A stretch of 64,000 nt of DNA from Solibacillus cecembensis (GTDB taxonomy: Bacteria; Bacillota; Bacilli; Bacillales_A; Planococcaceae): contig NZ_LMBZ01000001.1 in NCBI RefSeq assembly GCF_001439635.1, positions 62,001-126,000 on the forward strand, read 5' to 3'. Both the position numbers and the translations under genes were made by a program. The notes under the pieces are model-generated. The model did not search any database. It was not told where the DNA came from and saw nothing but the letters and a program-made list of their open reading frames with translations. Positions 50,704 to 59,351 of the stretch are shown here, in pieces (the first letter of the stretch is position 1; every line of letters starts with the position of its first letter).

Positions 50704-52380
50704 ATGAATAAATTACTATGTGAATGCGGCCATGAAAATCCAGAAGGCACAAAGCTCTGCCAAAAATGTGGACGCCCTTTATCTGCCGAGGAAAAAGACA
50801 AGAAAATAGCAGATATGCGCTATGAAGGAACAGCCATTCGTTCAAAAACGCATAATAAATCAATTATTGATAAAGTTTGGAACTTTTTCTCGAGTGTAAA
50901 AGTCGGGATTGCACTTATTATTATTAATTTAGTAGTAGCCTCTATCGGTACTATTTTACCGCAGGAGTTTTATGTAAGCGTTGCAACTGATGCAGAAAAA
51001 GAAAAGTATTACTCAGATGTATACGGTTGGTTTGGCGAAATTTATTATTCACTCGGATTATCGGATGTGTATTCGTCCATTTGGTTCCAAATACTTGTAT
51101 TAATGCTCGGTGTGTCAATTATTATTGCGAGTATTGACCGTGGTATTCCATTACATAAGTCGTTAAAGAATCAACGTGTAAAGCGCCATGCAAGCTTTAT
51201 GAAGCGCCAACGTGTCATTGCAGAAGGGCAACCTATTAAAAATGCGGATGACACACTTGAATTAGTAGAGCAGAAATTAAAAGAGCTCAACTACAAGGTA
51301 CGTCGTGAAGATCAATCCATTTTAGCGGAACGTGGTCGTTTTTCTCGCTATGGTCCATATGTGAATCATGTCGGCTTAATTGTGTTTATTTTGGGCGTTA
51401 TGCTCCACCTAATACCTGGCTTTTATGTAGATGATTCAATGTGGTTACGTGAAGGTGAAACACGCGCAATTCCAGGAATGGAAGGTTATTTCTTAAAGAA
51501 CGATAAATTTATATTAGAAACACATGACAATGCTCCACAAGGCGAACAGTTGAAACAAGGTGTCAATGTTGTTGCGAAAAACTTCCAAACAAATGCAACG
51601 CTGTATAAGCAAAAGGCAGATGCTGTTGCTGGTCAAGCAGATGATTTGGAAGAAGTTAAAGAATACGAGATTCGAGTAAATCACCCTTTAAAGCATGAAG
51701 GTTATGCATTTTATCAAATGGATTATCGATTAAATGAATTAAAAAGTATGATATTTGATCTAACGCATAAAGAAACAGAAGAATCACTTGGGCAATTGAC
51801 GATTGATTTAACGAATCCAGAAGATGAATATGAGTTGAATGACGGGGCAAAAGTGAAATTACTCGCTTACTATCCTGATTTTGCAGGATTTAAAGATGGT
51901 GTACCGCAAACTGCGACAGCATCGCCAAATAATCCAGCTTTCATTTTCAAAATGTTTACAGCTGAAAAGCCAGAAGGGGAAACGAGTTTTGTTGCCATTC
52001 AACAAACGTTAGAACCGAATGGAGAAAATATTTATAAAATGAAATTTGCCAATGTAGAAACGCGAAATATGACTGGTTTAACAATTCGTTATGACCGTAC
52101 ATTGCCAGTGTTATTCATTGGGGGCATTATCTTTATGATTGGTGTTGTCATGGGCTCATATTGGAATCATCGCCGTATATGGATTGAACAGTCGGCAGAT
52201 GGTACAGTTCACTTAGCAGCACATACGAATAAAAACTGGTTTAGCATGAAGAAAGATTTAGACAAACTAACGGATGCGGCCCATTTACCACAATACGTGG
52301 ATCAGCAAGAGCCGGCGACGAACGAGCAACAAGAACTAGAAGGCAAGGAAGAAACGGAGAAGGAAGGTAAACCTTTATGA
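50704..52380 (+). CDS. resB: Cytochrome c biogenesis protein ResB
   Basis: A 558-aa protein (559 if the adjacent GTG at 50701 is used). An N-terminal zinc-ribbon CECGHENPEGTKLCQKCG (about 6-23) is also found in B. subtilis ResB. Membrane segments lie near 65-85, 125-145, 225-245 and 465-485, with a large extracytoplasmic domain between the last two. The sequence resembles ResB throughout (RFSRYGPYVNHVGLI, HRRIWIEQ, HTNKNWFSMKKDLD). With ResC it delivers heme outside for cytochrome c assembly. Its end overlaps resC (ATGA). Confidence 0.96.
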   Translation: MNKLLCECGHENPEGTKLCQKCGRPLSAEEKDKKIADMRYEGTAIRSKTHNKSIIDKVWNFFSSVKVGIALIIINLVVASIGTILPQEFYVSVATDAEKEKYYSDVYGWFGEIYYSLGLSDVYSSIWFQILVLMLGVSIIIASIDRGIPLHKSLKNQRVKRHASFMKRQRVIAEGQPIKNADDTLELVEQKLKELNYKVRREDQSILAERGRFSRYGPYVNHVGLIVFILGVMLHLIPGFYVDDSMWLREGETRAIPGMEGYFLKNDKFILETHDNAPQGEQLKQGVNVVAKNFQTNATLYKQKADAVAGQADDLEEVKEYEIRVNHPLKHEGYAFYQMDYRLNELKSMIFDLTHKETEESLGQLTIDLTNPEDEYELNDGAKVKLLAYYPDFAGFKDGVPQTATASPNNPAFIFKMFTAEKPEGETSFVAIQQTLEPNGENIYKMKFANVETRNMTGLTIRYDRTLPVLFIGGIIFMIGVVMGSYWNHRRIWIEQSADGTVHLAAHTNKNWFSMKKDLDKLTDAAHLPQYVDQQEPATNEQQELEGKEETEKEGKPL

Positions 52381-53561
52381 GTTTAATCGATATTAGTGGT
52401 AACTTACTATACATTGCATTCTTCTGTTATTTAATCGGAACATTTCTTTTTGGTGGTGCTATTAAAGAGAAAAATGATACTGCTGCTAGTCGTGCAGATA
52501 AGTTCGGTAAAGTTGCTATTATCGTTACAATTATCGGCTTTATTGCACATTTAGCTTACTTTATTACACGCTGGATTTACACAGGACATGCACCTGTAAG
52601 TAATATGTTTGAGTTTACGACAGCGTTTGGTATGTTCATTGTGTTATCGTTTATTGTACTTTATTACATGTACAAAGTGGCTGCATTAGGGGTAGTGGCA
52701 TTACCAATTGCCTTACTTATTATTGCCTATGCTGCGATGTTCCCAACGGAAGTTAGCCCACTTGTACCATCATTACAAAGCCATTGGTTAACAATACACG
52801 TTATTACAGCTGCACTGGGTCAATCAATTTTAGCAATAAGCTCTGTGGCTGGTTTAGTATACTTATTAAAAAATGTGAATACAAAAGTACGATCATTTGA
52901 AAGTATCATGTTTGAAATGGTTATGTACTGTGGTGTTCTTGTCCTTGGTTTCGTTGTTGCAACATCAACATTTAGCATCATGAATTATGAATCGAAATTT
53001 GAATATGTTGATACATTAGATAACGTAAAACAAACGACATATATGATGCCTGCTATTTTTGGGATGAATGAATATACAGAACTGTCAGAAGACAAAATGA
53101 CACCAGTCATGGAAATGCCTGCATTAATCGATGCGCGTAAATTAACGACGGTAGTTTGGTCTATTCTTTTTGGTTCAGTGCTTTATTTATTAATCCGTCT
53201 CGTTTTACGACGCTCTGTTTCGTCGATGCTACAACCATTAGTAAAGCGCGTCAATTCGCAATTAATGGATGAAATCGCGTATCGCTCTGTATTAATCGGC
53301 TTCCCTGTCTTTACGTTAGGCGCATTAATTTTCGCGATGATTTGGGCACAAGTCGCGTGGAGTCGCTTCTGGGGCTGGGATCCAAAAGAGGTATGGGCAT
53401 TAATTACATTTTTATACTATGCGGCATTTTTACATTTACGCCTATCAAAAGGTTGGGAAGGTAAAAAGAGTGCTTGGTTAACACTAGTTGGTCTCTTAAT
53501 CATTCTCTTTAACTTAGTAGTCGTGAATCTAGTAATCGCTGGTTTACACTCTTATGCATAA
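52377..53561 (+). CDS. resC: Cytochrome c biogenesis protein ResC (CcsA family)
   Basis: A 394-aa protein with about eight membrane segments. The heme-binding WWD-type motif is WGWDPKEVWALITFLYYAAF (about 336-355), with flanking conserved His in HWLTIHVITAALGQ and in FLHLRLSKGW. It works with ResB in system II heme handling. It starts inside the resB stop. A terminator hairpin lies downstream, before resD, so resDE can be expressed separately. Confidence 0.96.
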   Translation: MSLIDISGNLLYIAFFCYLIGTFLFGGAIKEKNDTAASRADKFGKVAIIVTIIGFIAHLAYFITRWIYTGHAPVSNMFEFTTAFGMFIVLSFIVLYYMYKVAALGVVALPIALLIIAYAAMFPTEVSPLVPSLQSHWLTIHVITAALGQSILAISSVAGLVYLLKNVNTKVRSFESIMFEMVMYCGVLVLGFVVATSTFSIMNYESKFEYVDTLDNVKQTTYMMPAIFGMNEYTELSEDKMTPVMEMPALIDARKLTTVVWSILFGSVLYLLIRLVLRRSVSSMLQPLVKRVNSQLMDEIAYRSVLIGFPVFTLGALIFAMIWAQVAWSRFWGWDPKEVWALITFLYYAAFLHLRLSKGWEGKKSAWLTLVGLLIILFNLVVVNLVIAGLHSYA

Positions 53562-53582
53562 TCATAGGGAAATTGCATAATA

Positions 53583-53622
53583 AAAGAGAAGTTCTTCCTT
53601 ACTGGTAGAACTTCTCTTTTCA
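53583..53622 (+). terminator. Terminator between resABC and resDE
   Basis: AAAAGAGAAGTTCT pairs perfectly with AGAACTTCTCTTTT around a 10-nt loop. Confidence 0.88.
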
Positions 53623-53682
53623 ATTGTAGTTCTAAAAGGTACAATAGAGAAGAGAAATAGAGTTTTGAAAGGGGTAACACCA

Positions 53683-54399
53683 GTGTCTGAAAATATTTCT
53701 GTATTAATTGTAGATGACGAGGACCGCATTCGTCGCTTATTAAAAATGTATCTAGAGCGTGAAGGCTACTTTGTAGATGAAGCTGAAAATGGTGAACAAG
53801 CGATTGAAATGGCATTTGAAAAAGACTATCACTGTATTTTATTAGATATTATGATGCCTGAAAAAGATGGTTTAGAAGTTTGTGCAGAAATACGTGAAAA
53901 GAAAACAACACCAATTATTTTATTAACAGCAAAAGGTGAGGAAGCGAACCGTGTACAAGGTTTTGAATTAGGCGCGGATGATTACATCGTGAAGCCATTT
54001 AGCCCGCGTGAGGTTGTATTACGTGTGAAAGCGATTTTACGTCGCTCAGTAGTCTTTTCACCAGTAACGAATACCACTACCTCAAAGGATTTAGTTGTGT
54101 TCCCACACTTAACAATCGATCATGATGCACACCGCGTAACGGCAGATGGAACAGAAGTGAATTTAACACCAAAAGAATATGAATTATTATATTTCTTAGC
54201 AAAATCACCGGATAAAGTGTTTGACCGTGAGCAATTATTAAAAGAAGTATGGCATTATGATTTCTTTGGTGACTTACGTACAGTTGATACGCATGTTAAG
54301 CGCTTACGTGAAAAATTAAACCGAGTTTCTGAAAGTGCTGCAAAAATGATTGTAACAGTTTGGGGCGTCGGTTATAAATTTGAGATAGTTAATGAATAG
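53683..54399 (+). CDS. resD: Response regulator ResD (OmpR family)
   Basis: A 238-aa regulator. The receiver domain has Asp11-Asp12, phospho-acceptor Asp55 in LLDIMMP, and Lys in YIVKPF. The winged-helix output domain (about 135-235) shows LTPKEYELLYFLAKSPDKVF and DTHVKRLREKL. In B. subtilis ResD controls resABC and anaerobic respiration. The GTG at 53683 is preferred because AAAGGGG is 8 nt upstream; a TTG six codons earlier has no ribosome site. It overlaps resE by 8 nt. Confidence 0.95.
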   Translation: MSENISVLIVDDEDRIRRLLKMYLEREGYFVDEAENGEQAIEMAFEKDYHCILLDIMMPEKDGLEVCAEIREKKTTPIILLTAKGEEANRVQGFELGADDYIVKPFSPREVVLRVKAILRRSVVFSPVTNTTTSKDLVVFPHLTIDHDAHRVTADGTEVNLTPKEYELLYFLAKSPDKVFDREQLLKEVWHYDFFGDLRTVDTHVKRLREKLNRVSESAAKMIVTVWGVGYKFEIVNE

Positions 54400-56173
54400 A
54401 ATATGGAATAGTATTGTCGGGAAGCTATGGGTAACCATTTTGCTTCTCGTTTCATTTGTCCTTTTTATATTTACGATTTTTATGCTGGAGTTTCTAAAAA
54501 ATTATCATAAAGAGCAGTCAGAGCAATCTTTACGTCAAACTGCAGCGGCAATTGCCAGTATTGTAGACGATGAAGATTTAGATGGAAGAAAGCTATCCGT
54601 TATTTCGGAGCTTACGACGAATACGACAAGTGTGTTAGTTGCCCAAAATCCAAATGAAGTTGTCTATGCCAAGCAAGAAGGTGTCAATCAACAGCAAATC
54701 CAACAAGAGATCATCTCCAGTAAAGCATTTAAGGAAGTTTATAAAATGACGGAGCCGATTGTAAAGGAATTGCTCCTCCCTTCTAATACAGAAGAAGGTA
54801 AAAAACGCTCCTATATGGTCCTTGGATTCCCGTTAAAAGGGAATGGTGAGCTTCACGGGGCGATTTTCATTTATAAAAATCCAGATGCAGTAGATCAAAC
54901 GAGTGAAGATACGACAACCATTATATTTTTAGCAGCAGCGATTGCCTTTATATTAACGACAATTTTTGCCTTTTTCCTATCATCTCGAATTACGTACCCA
55001 TTAAGAAAAATGCGTGAACATGCATTTGAACTTTCTAAAGGACGCTTTGACTCGAAACTTGATACGAAACAAAATGATGAAATCGGGCAGCTTGCTGTTG
55101 CCTTTAATCAAATGGGACGACAATTAAAGCACCATTTAGAAGTAATCAACCAGGAAAAAGAACAATTGTCGAGCATATTAACTTCGATGACAGATGCGGT
55201 GATTACATTTAATCGGGATCAAACTATCTTAGTGAGCAACCCACCAGCGGAACGGTTATTACAAAAATGGTTTGTGACGAAAGGGCTTGAAAGTGCTCGA
55301 CCAATCCCTGAGGAACTGTATCATATGTTAGATCATGTGTTAAACTTCGAGGATGAATTGGATGAAGAATTAGAGCTTGGAAAATCCTATTACAGCATTA
55401 CTTTTAGCCCGTTATATAGTGGAAATGCCGTTCGCGGTGCAGTTGCGGTTATTCGTGATAAAACCGAGGAAACGAAATTAGAGAAATTAAAATCAGATTT
55501 CATTGCCAATGTATCACATGAATTACGCACGCCAATTGCGATGCTACAAGGCTATTCAGAAGCGATTATCGATGGGGTTGTGACATCAGAGGAAGAGCAA
55601 CAAGAGATGATTCGTGTCATTTACGATGAATCACAAAGAATGGGCCGTCTTGTAACGGATTTACTCGATTTAGCACGCATGGAATCGGGGCATATGACTT
55701 TATACAAAGAAACGGTGCCATTAGTGTCTGTTATTGAACGGATGACGCATAAATTTGGACAAGTCGCAAAAGAACATCAAATTCGTTTACAGTTTGAATC
55801 AGAATTTACGCCAGAAATGACAATTCGTATTGATGAAGATCGTATTGAACAAGTATTAACGAATTTAATTGATAATGCGATTCGACATACTCCGGCAAAT
55901 GGTTCTGTTACCGTTTCAATTTTAAGGGAGAATACTTTTGCGAAAATTCAAGTGAGTGATACAGGGCAAGGTATACCTCAAGAAGATCTACCTTATGTAT
56001 TTGAACGTTTCTACAAAGCTGATAAAGCGAGAACACGTTCAAAAGGGGGAACAGGTTTAGGGTTAGCTATCACACGCAATATTATCGAGGCACATAAAGG
56101 AAATATTACAGTCGACAGTGGCGGCGAACAGCAAGGCACGACATTTACATTCTATTTACCACTACCTGAATAA
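54392..56173 (+). CDS. resE: Sensor histidine kinase ResE
   Basis: A 593-aa protein. Two membrane segments (about 12-32 and 175-195) flank an extracytoplasmic domain. HAMP (about 195-250), a PAS-like domain (about 260-365), HisKA with NVSHELRTPIAMLQGYSEAI (in parts, His near 375) and HATPase (NLIDNAIRHTP, DTGQGIPQEDLPYVFERFYK in parts, GGTGLGLAI) follow in order. It phosphorylates ResD in response to oxygen or redox state. A terminator separates it from sigX. Confidence 0.95.
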   Translation: MNRIWNSIVGKLWVTILLLVSFVLFIFTIFMLEFLKNYHKEQSEQSLRQTAAAIASIVDDEDLDGRKLSVISELTTNTTSVLVAQNPNEVVYAKQEGVNQQQIQQEIISSKAFKEVYKMTEPIVKELLLPSNTEEGKKRSYMVLGFPLKGNGELHGAIFIYKNPDAVDQTSEDTTTIIFLAAAIAFILTTIFAFFLSSRITYPLRKMREHAFELSKGRFDSKLDTKQNDEIGQLAVAFNQMGRQLKHHLEVINQEKEQLSSILTSMTDAVITFNRDQTILVSNPPAERLLQKWFVTKGLESARPIPEELYHMLDHVLNFEDELDEELELGKSYYSITFSPLYSGNAVRGAVAVIRDKTEETKLEKLKSDFIANVSHELRTPIAMLQGYSEAIIDGVVTSEEEQQEMIRVIYDESQRMGRLVTDLLDLARMESGHMTLYKETVPLVSVIERMTHKFGQVAKEHQIRLQFESEFTPEMTIRIDEDRIEQVLTNLIDNAIRHTPANGSVTVSILRENTFAKIQVSDTGQGIPQEDLPYVFERFYKADKARTRSKGGTGLGLAITRNIIEAHKGNITVDSGGEQQGTTFTFYLPLPE

Positions 56174-56201
56174 AGCAATACCGATAAATAATTAACTACG
56201 A

Positions 56202-56237
56202 AGGGTGTGACTATTATTTTTTATAGCACACCTTTTT
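56202..56237 (+). terminator. Terminator of resDE
   Basis: GGTGTG-A-CTAT pairs with ATAG-CACACC (one bulged A) around a T-rich loop, then TTTTT. Confidence 0.75.
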
Positions 56238-56257
56238 GACTATGGATAAAAGTACCA

Positions 56258-56283
56258 TGCAACTTTTTGCGTTTAGAAACGAC
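56258..56283 (+). promoter_or_regulatory. ECF (SigX-type) autoregulatory promoter
   Basis: TGCAAC, a 16-nt spacer and CGAC lie about 27 nt before the sigX start. The CGAC -10 core is typical of SigX promoters in B. subtilis (TGtAAC, CGaC), and ECF operons are commonly autoregulated. Consensus spacing is nearer 17. Confidence 0.6.
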
Positions 56284-56309
56284 AAATTAATAGAACGGAG
56301 GTGGAATGG

Positions 56310-56840
56310 GTGCAAGAGTCCATTTTCCATCGATTATACGATACTTATCATCAAGACGTTTTTAACTTTTTAACCTACTTAGTTAAAAACCGTACGATTG
56401 CGGAGGATCTTTCCCATGAAGTATATGTGCGGGTCCTCAAATCGTATGAACGTTTTGAAGGGAAAAGTAGTGAAAAGACGTGGCTATTTTCAATCGCGAA
56501 AAATGTCGCAATTGATTATTTCCGTAAAAAACAAATTCGAGATCGTCATTCTTTCACAACTTTTGATTGGGAAACCGAGCAACTTGTTTCTCCCATGCCA
56601 ACACCCGAGCAATTTACAGAATTAAGTGATCAAATGCGCCAACTACTGGAAGCGTTAGAGGCTTGCACAGGGGATCAAAAGATGGTCATCATCATGCGCT
56701 ATATGCAGGAATTAACGATTCAAGAAACGGCAGAAATATTAGGCTGGACAGAGGGGAAAGTAAAGACGACACAGCATAGGGCATTAAAAAAACTACGAGA
56801 AATCTTACAAAAATTAGACGGAGAGGGGGCAAATGCATGA
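56310..56840 (+). CDS. sigX: ECF RNA polymerase sigma factor SigX
   Basis: A 176-aa sigma factor with regions 2 and 4 only. Region 2 shows DVFNFLTYLVKNRTIAEDLSHEVYVR (in parts) and TWLFSIAKNVAIDYFR. Region 4 shows MVIIMRYMQELTIQETAEILGWTEGKVKTTQHRALKKLR in parts. Its place after resE and before an anti-sigma gene matches sigX of B. subtilis, which alters envelope charge against cationic peptides. The GTG at 56310 has GGAGG 8 nt upstream; an earlier GTG lies within that ribosome site. It overlaps the next gene (ATGA). Confidence 0.9.
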   Translation: MQESIFHRLYDTYHQDVFNFLTYLVKNRTIAEDLSHEVYVRVLKSYERFEGKSSEKTWLFSIAKNVAIDYFRKKQIRDRHSFTTFDWETEQLVSPMPTPEQFTELSDQMRQLLEALEACTGDQKMVIIMRYMQELTIQETAEILGWTEGKVKTTQHRALKKLREILQKLDGEGANA

Positions 56841-58075
56841 AGAAAAAACCGTTTTGGGATGAAGATCAAATCGAGCAGTTATTAGAAAAGGCACCAAAAA
56901 TTAAAGATGAACGATCAAAAGATGAAGTATTACAACGGCTAAAAGAAAGTATAGTCTTTGATTCTCATACGGAACAACAGCCTGTGATTGTTAAGAAAAA
57001 GATGAGCTGGAAGCCTTTAATTGCATCGATTGCCTCACTTTTTGTTCTTGTTTTTATAGCTTCTACTTTTATGGGGAATGCCCCTGAAATAGCGCTGCCA
57101 TTAGATACAGAGGATGCTCAATTGGAAGATACGTCATCACATGAGCCAGCTACAACGAGAATGATGGAAAGTCATTCAATGGAGATGGAAAATAATGACC
57201 TATCACCAAAAATGATGGCCATGCCGAATCATACGGTCGTTAATGAGCAACAACTAGAAGGATTCACATTATTTACGATAGGATTAGTAGGCGATGATGC
57301 AGAAAGCGTACCGGTTAGTTTTTTAATTCCCACTGAAATTGTGGAGCGTCAATTAGGTACAAAAACACCGACAAAATTACAGCTGTATCAGGAGTTTGCA
57401 CCGTTCATTGAGGAGCAGTCTTTAGGCTTTAAAGAGTATCATCCCTTTAAAGGTAACTTTACAGAAAAAGGCGATAATTTAGTGCATCAGCTGCCAGCGG
57501 ACCATATGTATGATGCTGGTTCAGCCGCGCTGTCAAATTATAAAGGCGCTTTAATTGATACGTTCGGTGAGAGTTATGATCAAGTGTTGTTGACAAATGA
57601 AGAGGGGACACAAATAACGCTCAGTCACATGGGGGAAGTTAGTGAACCGATTGAATTAACAGGAAAAAAGACGAATTATAATTATTTTAGTTATCAAATG
57701 CGTGATGGTTCAACCTATTTAAGTCCGAATTTCCGAATGAGTTTTAGCGATGTGAAGGATGCATTATTAAATATGACGACCGAAGCCAATGATATTTATC
57801 ACACCGCTATTTTGCCGGATGTTTCCTTTCAAGTAAAAGTAAAAAGAAAAACGGTAACGGTTACTTTTGATGAGCTATTGGATTTAGACAAATATGATTC
57901 GGTTCAAGCGATGCGTATGATTGAAGGGATTCTTTTAACGGCAGCTAGCTTTAATAAAGAAGTGAAATTTGAACAAATCAAGCAACAAGATTGGGGTGGC
58001 TTAAACTTTTTAAAACCGTTACCTAAGCCAGTTGCTCCCAATTTAATTGTCTATGATTTTAGTACAATTGAATAA
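56837..58075 (+). CDS. rsiX: Anti-sigma factor (RsiX-like)
   Basis: A 412-aa protein. A charged cytoplasmic N-terminus (1-54) is followed by one membrane helix (about 57-75, LIASIASLFVLVFIASTF) and a large extracytoplasmic domain. The linker after the helix is rich in Asp, Glu, Ser and Met. It is translationally coupled to sigX, the position of rsiX in B. subtilis (about 368 aa). It should hold SigX at the membrane until a signal releases it. It lacks the HxxxCxxC zinc motif of ZAS anti-sigma factors. Confidence 0.85.
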   Translation: MKKKPFWDEDQIEQLLEKAPKIKDERSKDEVLQRLKESIVFDSHTEQQPVIVKKKMSWKPLIASIASLFVLVFIASTFMGNAPEIALPLDTEDAQLEDTSSHEPATTRMMESHSMEMENNDLSPKMMAMPNHTVVNEQQLEGFTLFTIGLVGDDAESVPVSFLIPTEIVERQLGTKTPTKLQLYQEFAPFIEEQSLGFKEYHPFKGNFTEKGDNLVHQLPADHMYDAGSAALSNYKGALIDTFGESYDQVLLTNEEGTQITLSHMGEVSEPIELTGKKTNYNYFSYQMRDGSTYLSPNFRMSFSDVKDALLNMTTEANDIYHTAILPDVSFQVKVKRKTVTVTFDELLDLDKYDSVQAMRMIEGILLTAASFNKEVKFEQIKQQDWGGLNFLKPLPKPVAPNLIVYDFSTIE

Positions 58076-58080
58076 TGTGA

Positions 58081-58122
58081 AAAAAAGAATTGTAAGCAGA
58101 TGGCTTTACAATTCTTTTTTTT
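58081..58122 (+). terminator. Terminator of sigX-rsiX
   Basis: AAAAAAGAATTGTAA pairs with TTTACAATTCTTTTTT around a 9-nt loop, followed by T. Confidence 0.88.
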
Positions 58123-58160
58123 ATCTTATAATGAAGGTGTAACAAAATTTAATATTGATT

Positions 58161-58337
58161 CATCTTCGGGGCAGGGTGTAATTCCCGACCGGCGGTAATA
58201 TAAAGTTGTAGCCTTTGACCATTTACTTGGAGGACGCTACATAAACTTTTCGAGCCCGCGAGCCACGTTTTTTGTGTGCAGGATTTGGTGTGATTCCAAA
58301 GCCGACAGTATAGTCTGGATGGGAGAAGATGGAGGTA
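58161..58337 (+). ncRNA. FMN riboswitch (RFN element)
   Basis: The conserved RFN blocks appear in order: CTTCGGGGCAGGGTG, TTCCCGACCGGCGGTA, AGCCCGCGAGCC, GATTTGGTG-GATTCCAAAGCCGACAGT (in parts), and TGGATGGGAGAAGATGGAG. It lies upstream of ribU, the riboflavin transporter gene. A terminator hairpin (58499-58532) between it and ribU suggests transcription attenuation when FMN is bound. The leader between aptamer and terminator includes tandem GTTAC repeats (58438-58455). Confidence 0.97.
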
Positions 58338-58498
58338 CGGTCGTCATTTCATGAAAATGCCGTGTTTTTAGTAACCACAATTTTGTTTTTCTAGTAATTA
58401 GAAAGACTCTTTTTCTTATACAAAGAAATAGGATTAGGTTACGTTACGTTACGTTTTAAAAAACATGGAATAGACCTTTATTTACGTGTGCCTATTCT

Positions 58499-58532
58499 CC
58501 CTTATGCTTCTTTATTAGCATAAGGGTTTTTT
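58499..58532 (+). terminator. Riboswitch-controlled terminator of ribU
   Basis: A 10-bp perfect stem CCCTTATGCT/AGCATAAGGG with an 8-nt loop and TTTTTT, between the FMN aptamer and ribU. Confidence 0.88.
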
Positions 58533-58597
58533 CATGGAATGATTTTGATTCGTCCTTTCTTCTTGCAGAATGAATCAGCAATGAGGAGAGATTTTTT

Positions 58598-59176
58598 ATG
58601 AGTAAGAAAAGTTTAAAGTTACGTTCATTCGTAACAATCGGTATGTTGAGTAGTATTTCATTTGTTTTGATGTTACTTAACTTCCCATTACCATGGTTCC
58701 CAGTATTTTTACAAATTGATTTTAGTGATATCCCTGCATTAATTGCAGCAATCACAATGGGGCCGGTAGCAGGAATTTTAGTAGAGTTGATGAAGAACGT
58801 GTTAGATTGGATTTTTACTGGCGCACCAGAAGGTATTCCGGTAGGACATATCGCCAACTTTGTAACAGGTATTTCGTTTGTCATCCCAGCTTATTACATT
58901 TATAAAAAGTTCCCATCAGTAAAAGGACTTATTGGGGGATTAGTAATAAGCACATTCATTATGTCATTAGGTATGGCTGTCTTAAATTACTTTGCGTTTT
59001 TACCAATGTATACGTATTTATTAGGAATACCTGAATTTAATATGTACGAAACGATTATTTTAGGTATTTTACCGTTTAATATAGTAAAAGGAATTATACT
59101 ATTAGTTATTGCGACGATGGTTTATCGCACGATGCGTGTGTGGATCGAAAATCAGCGCGCACAGTTTTTAGCATAA
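58598..59176 (+). CDS. ribU: Riboflavin ECF transporter S component RibU
   Basis: A 192-aa integral membrane protein with about six hydrophobic segments. MLNFPLPWFPVFLQIDFSDIPALI (in parts, about 24-48) and ELMKNVLDWIFTG (about 66-78) are typical of RibU and bind riboflavin. It needs the shared energy-coupling module (EcfA, EcfA', EcfT), encoded elsewhere. The FMN riboswitch directly upstream confirms the substrate. GAGGAGAGA precedes the ATG. Confidence 0.96.
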   Translation: MSKKSLKLRSFVTIGMLSSISFVLMLLNFPLPWFPVFLQIDFSDIPALIAAITMGPVAGILVELMKNVLDWIFTGAPEGIPVGHIANFVTGISFVIPAYYIYKKFPSVKGLIGGLVISTFIMSLGMAVLNYFAFLPMYTYLLGIPEFNMYETIILGILPFNIVKGIILLVIATMVYRTMRVWIENQRAQFLA

Positions 59177-59186
59177 TTTTGTATAA

Positions 59187-59222
59187 GTCAGCATGCCAGT
59201 AATAGGGGTGCTGGCTTTTACT
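59187..59222 (+). terminator. Terminator of ribU
   Basis: AGTCAGCATGCC pairs with GGGGTGCTGGCTTTT with small mismatches, followed by TACTTTTT. Confidence 0.7.
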
Positions 59223-59351
59223 TTTTAAATATAATAAAAATAGAGTGTTGTAATCAAGCGATGAGACTGGTATCATATTGTACATTGTTGCGAAAAATCA
59301 ATTTATTTTGAGAATAGCAATTATCAATCGAACATCATAGGAGAGACATCA

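Noticed and set aside
59180-59350. Possible T-box upstream of brnQ
   Set aside because: I found neither the T-box consensus sequence nor a long structured leader with terminator.
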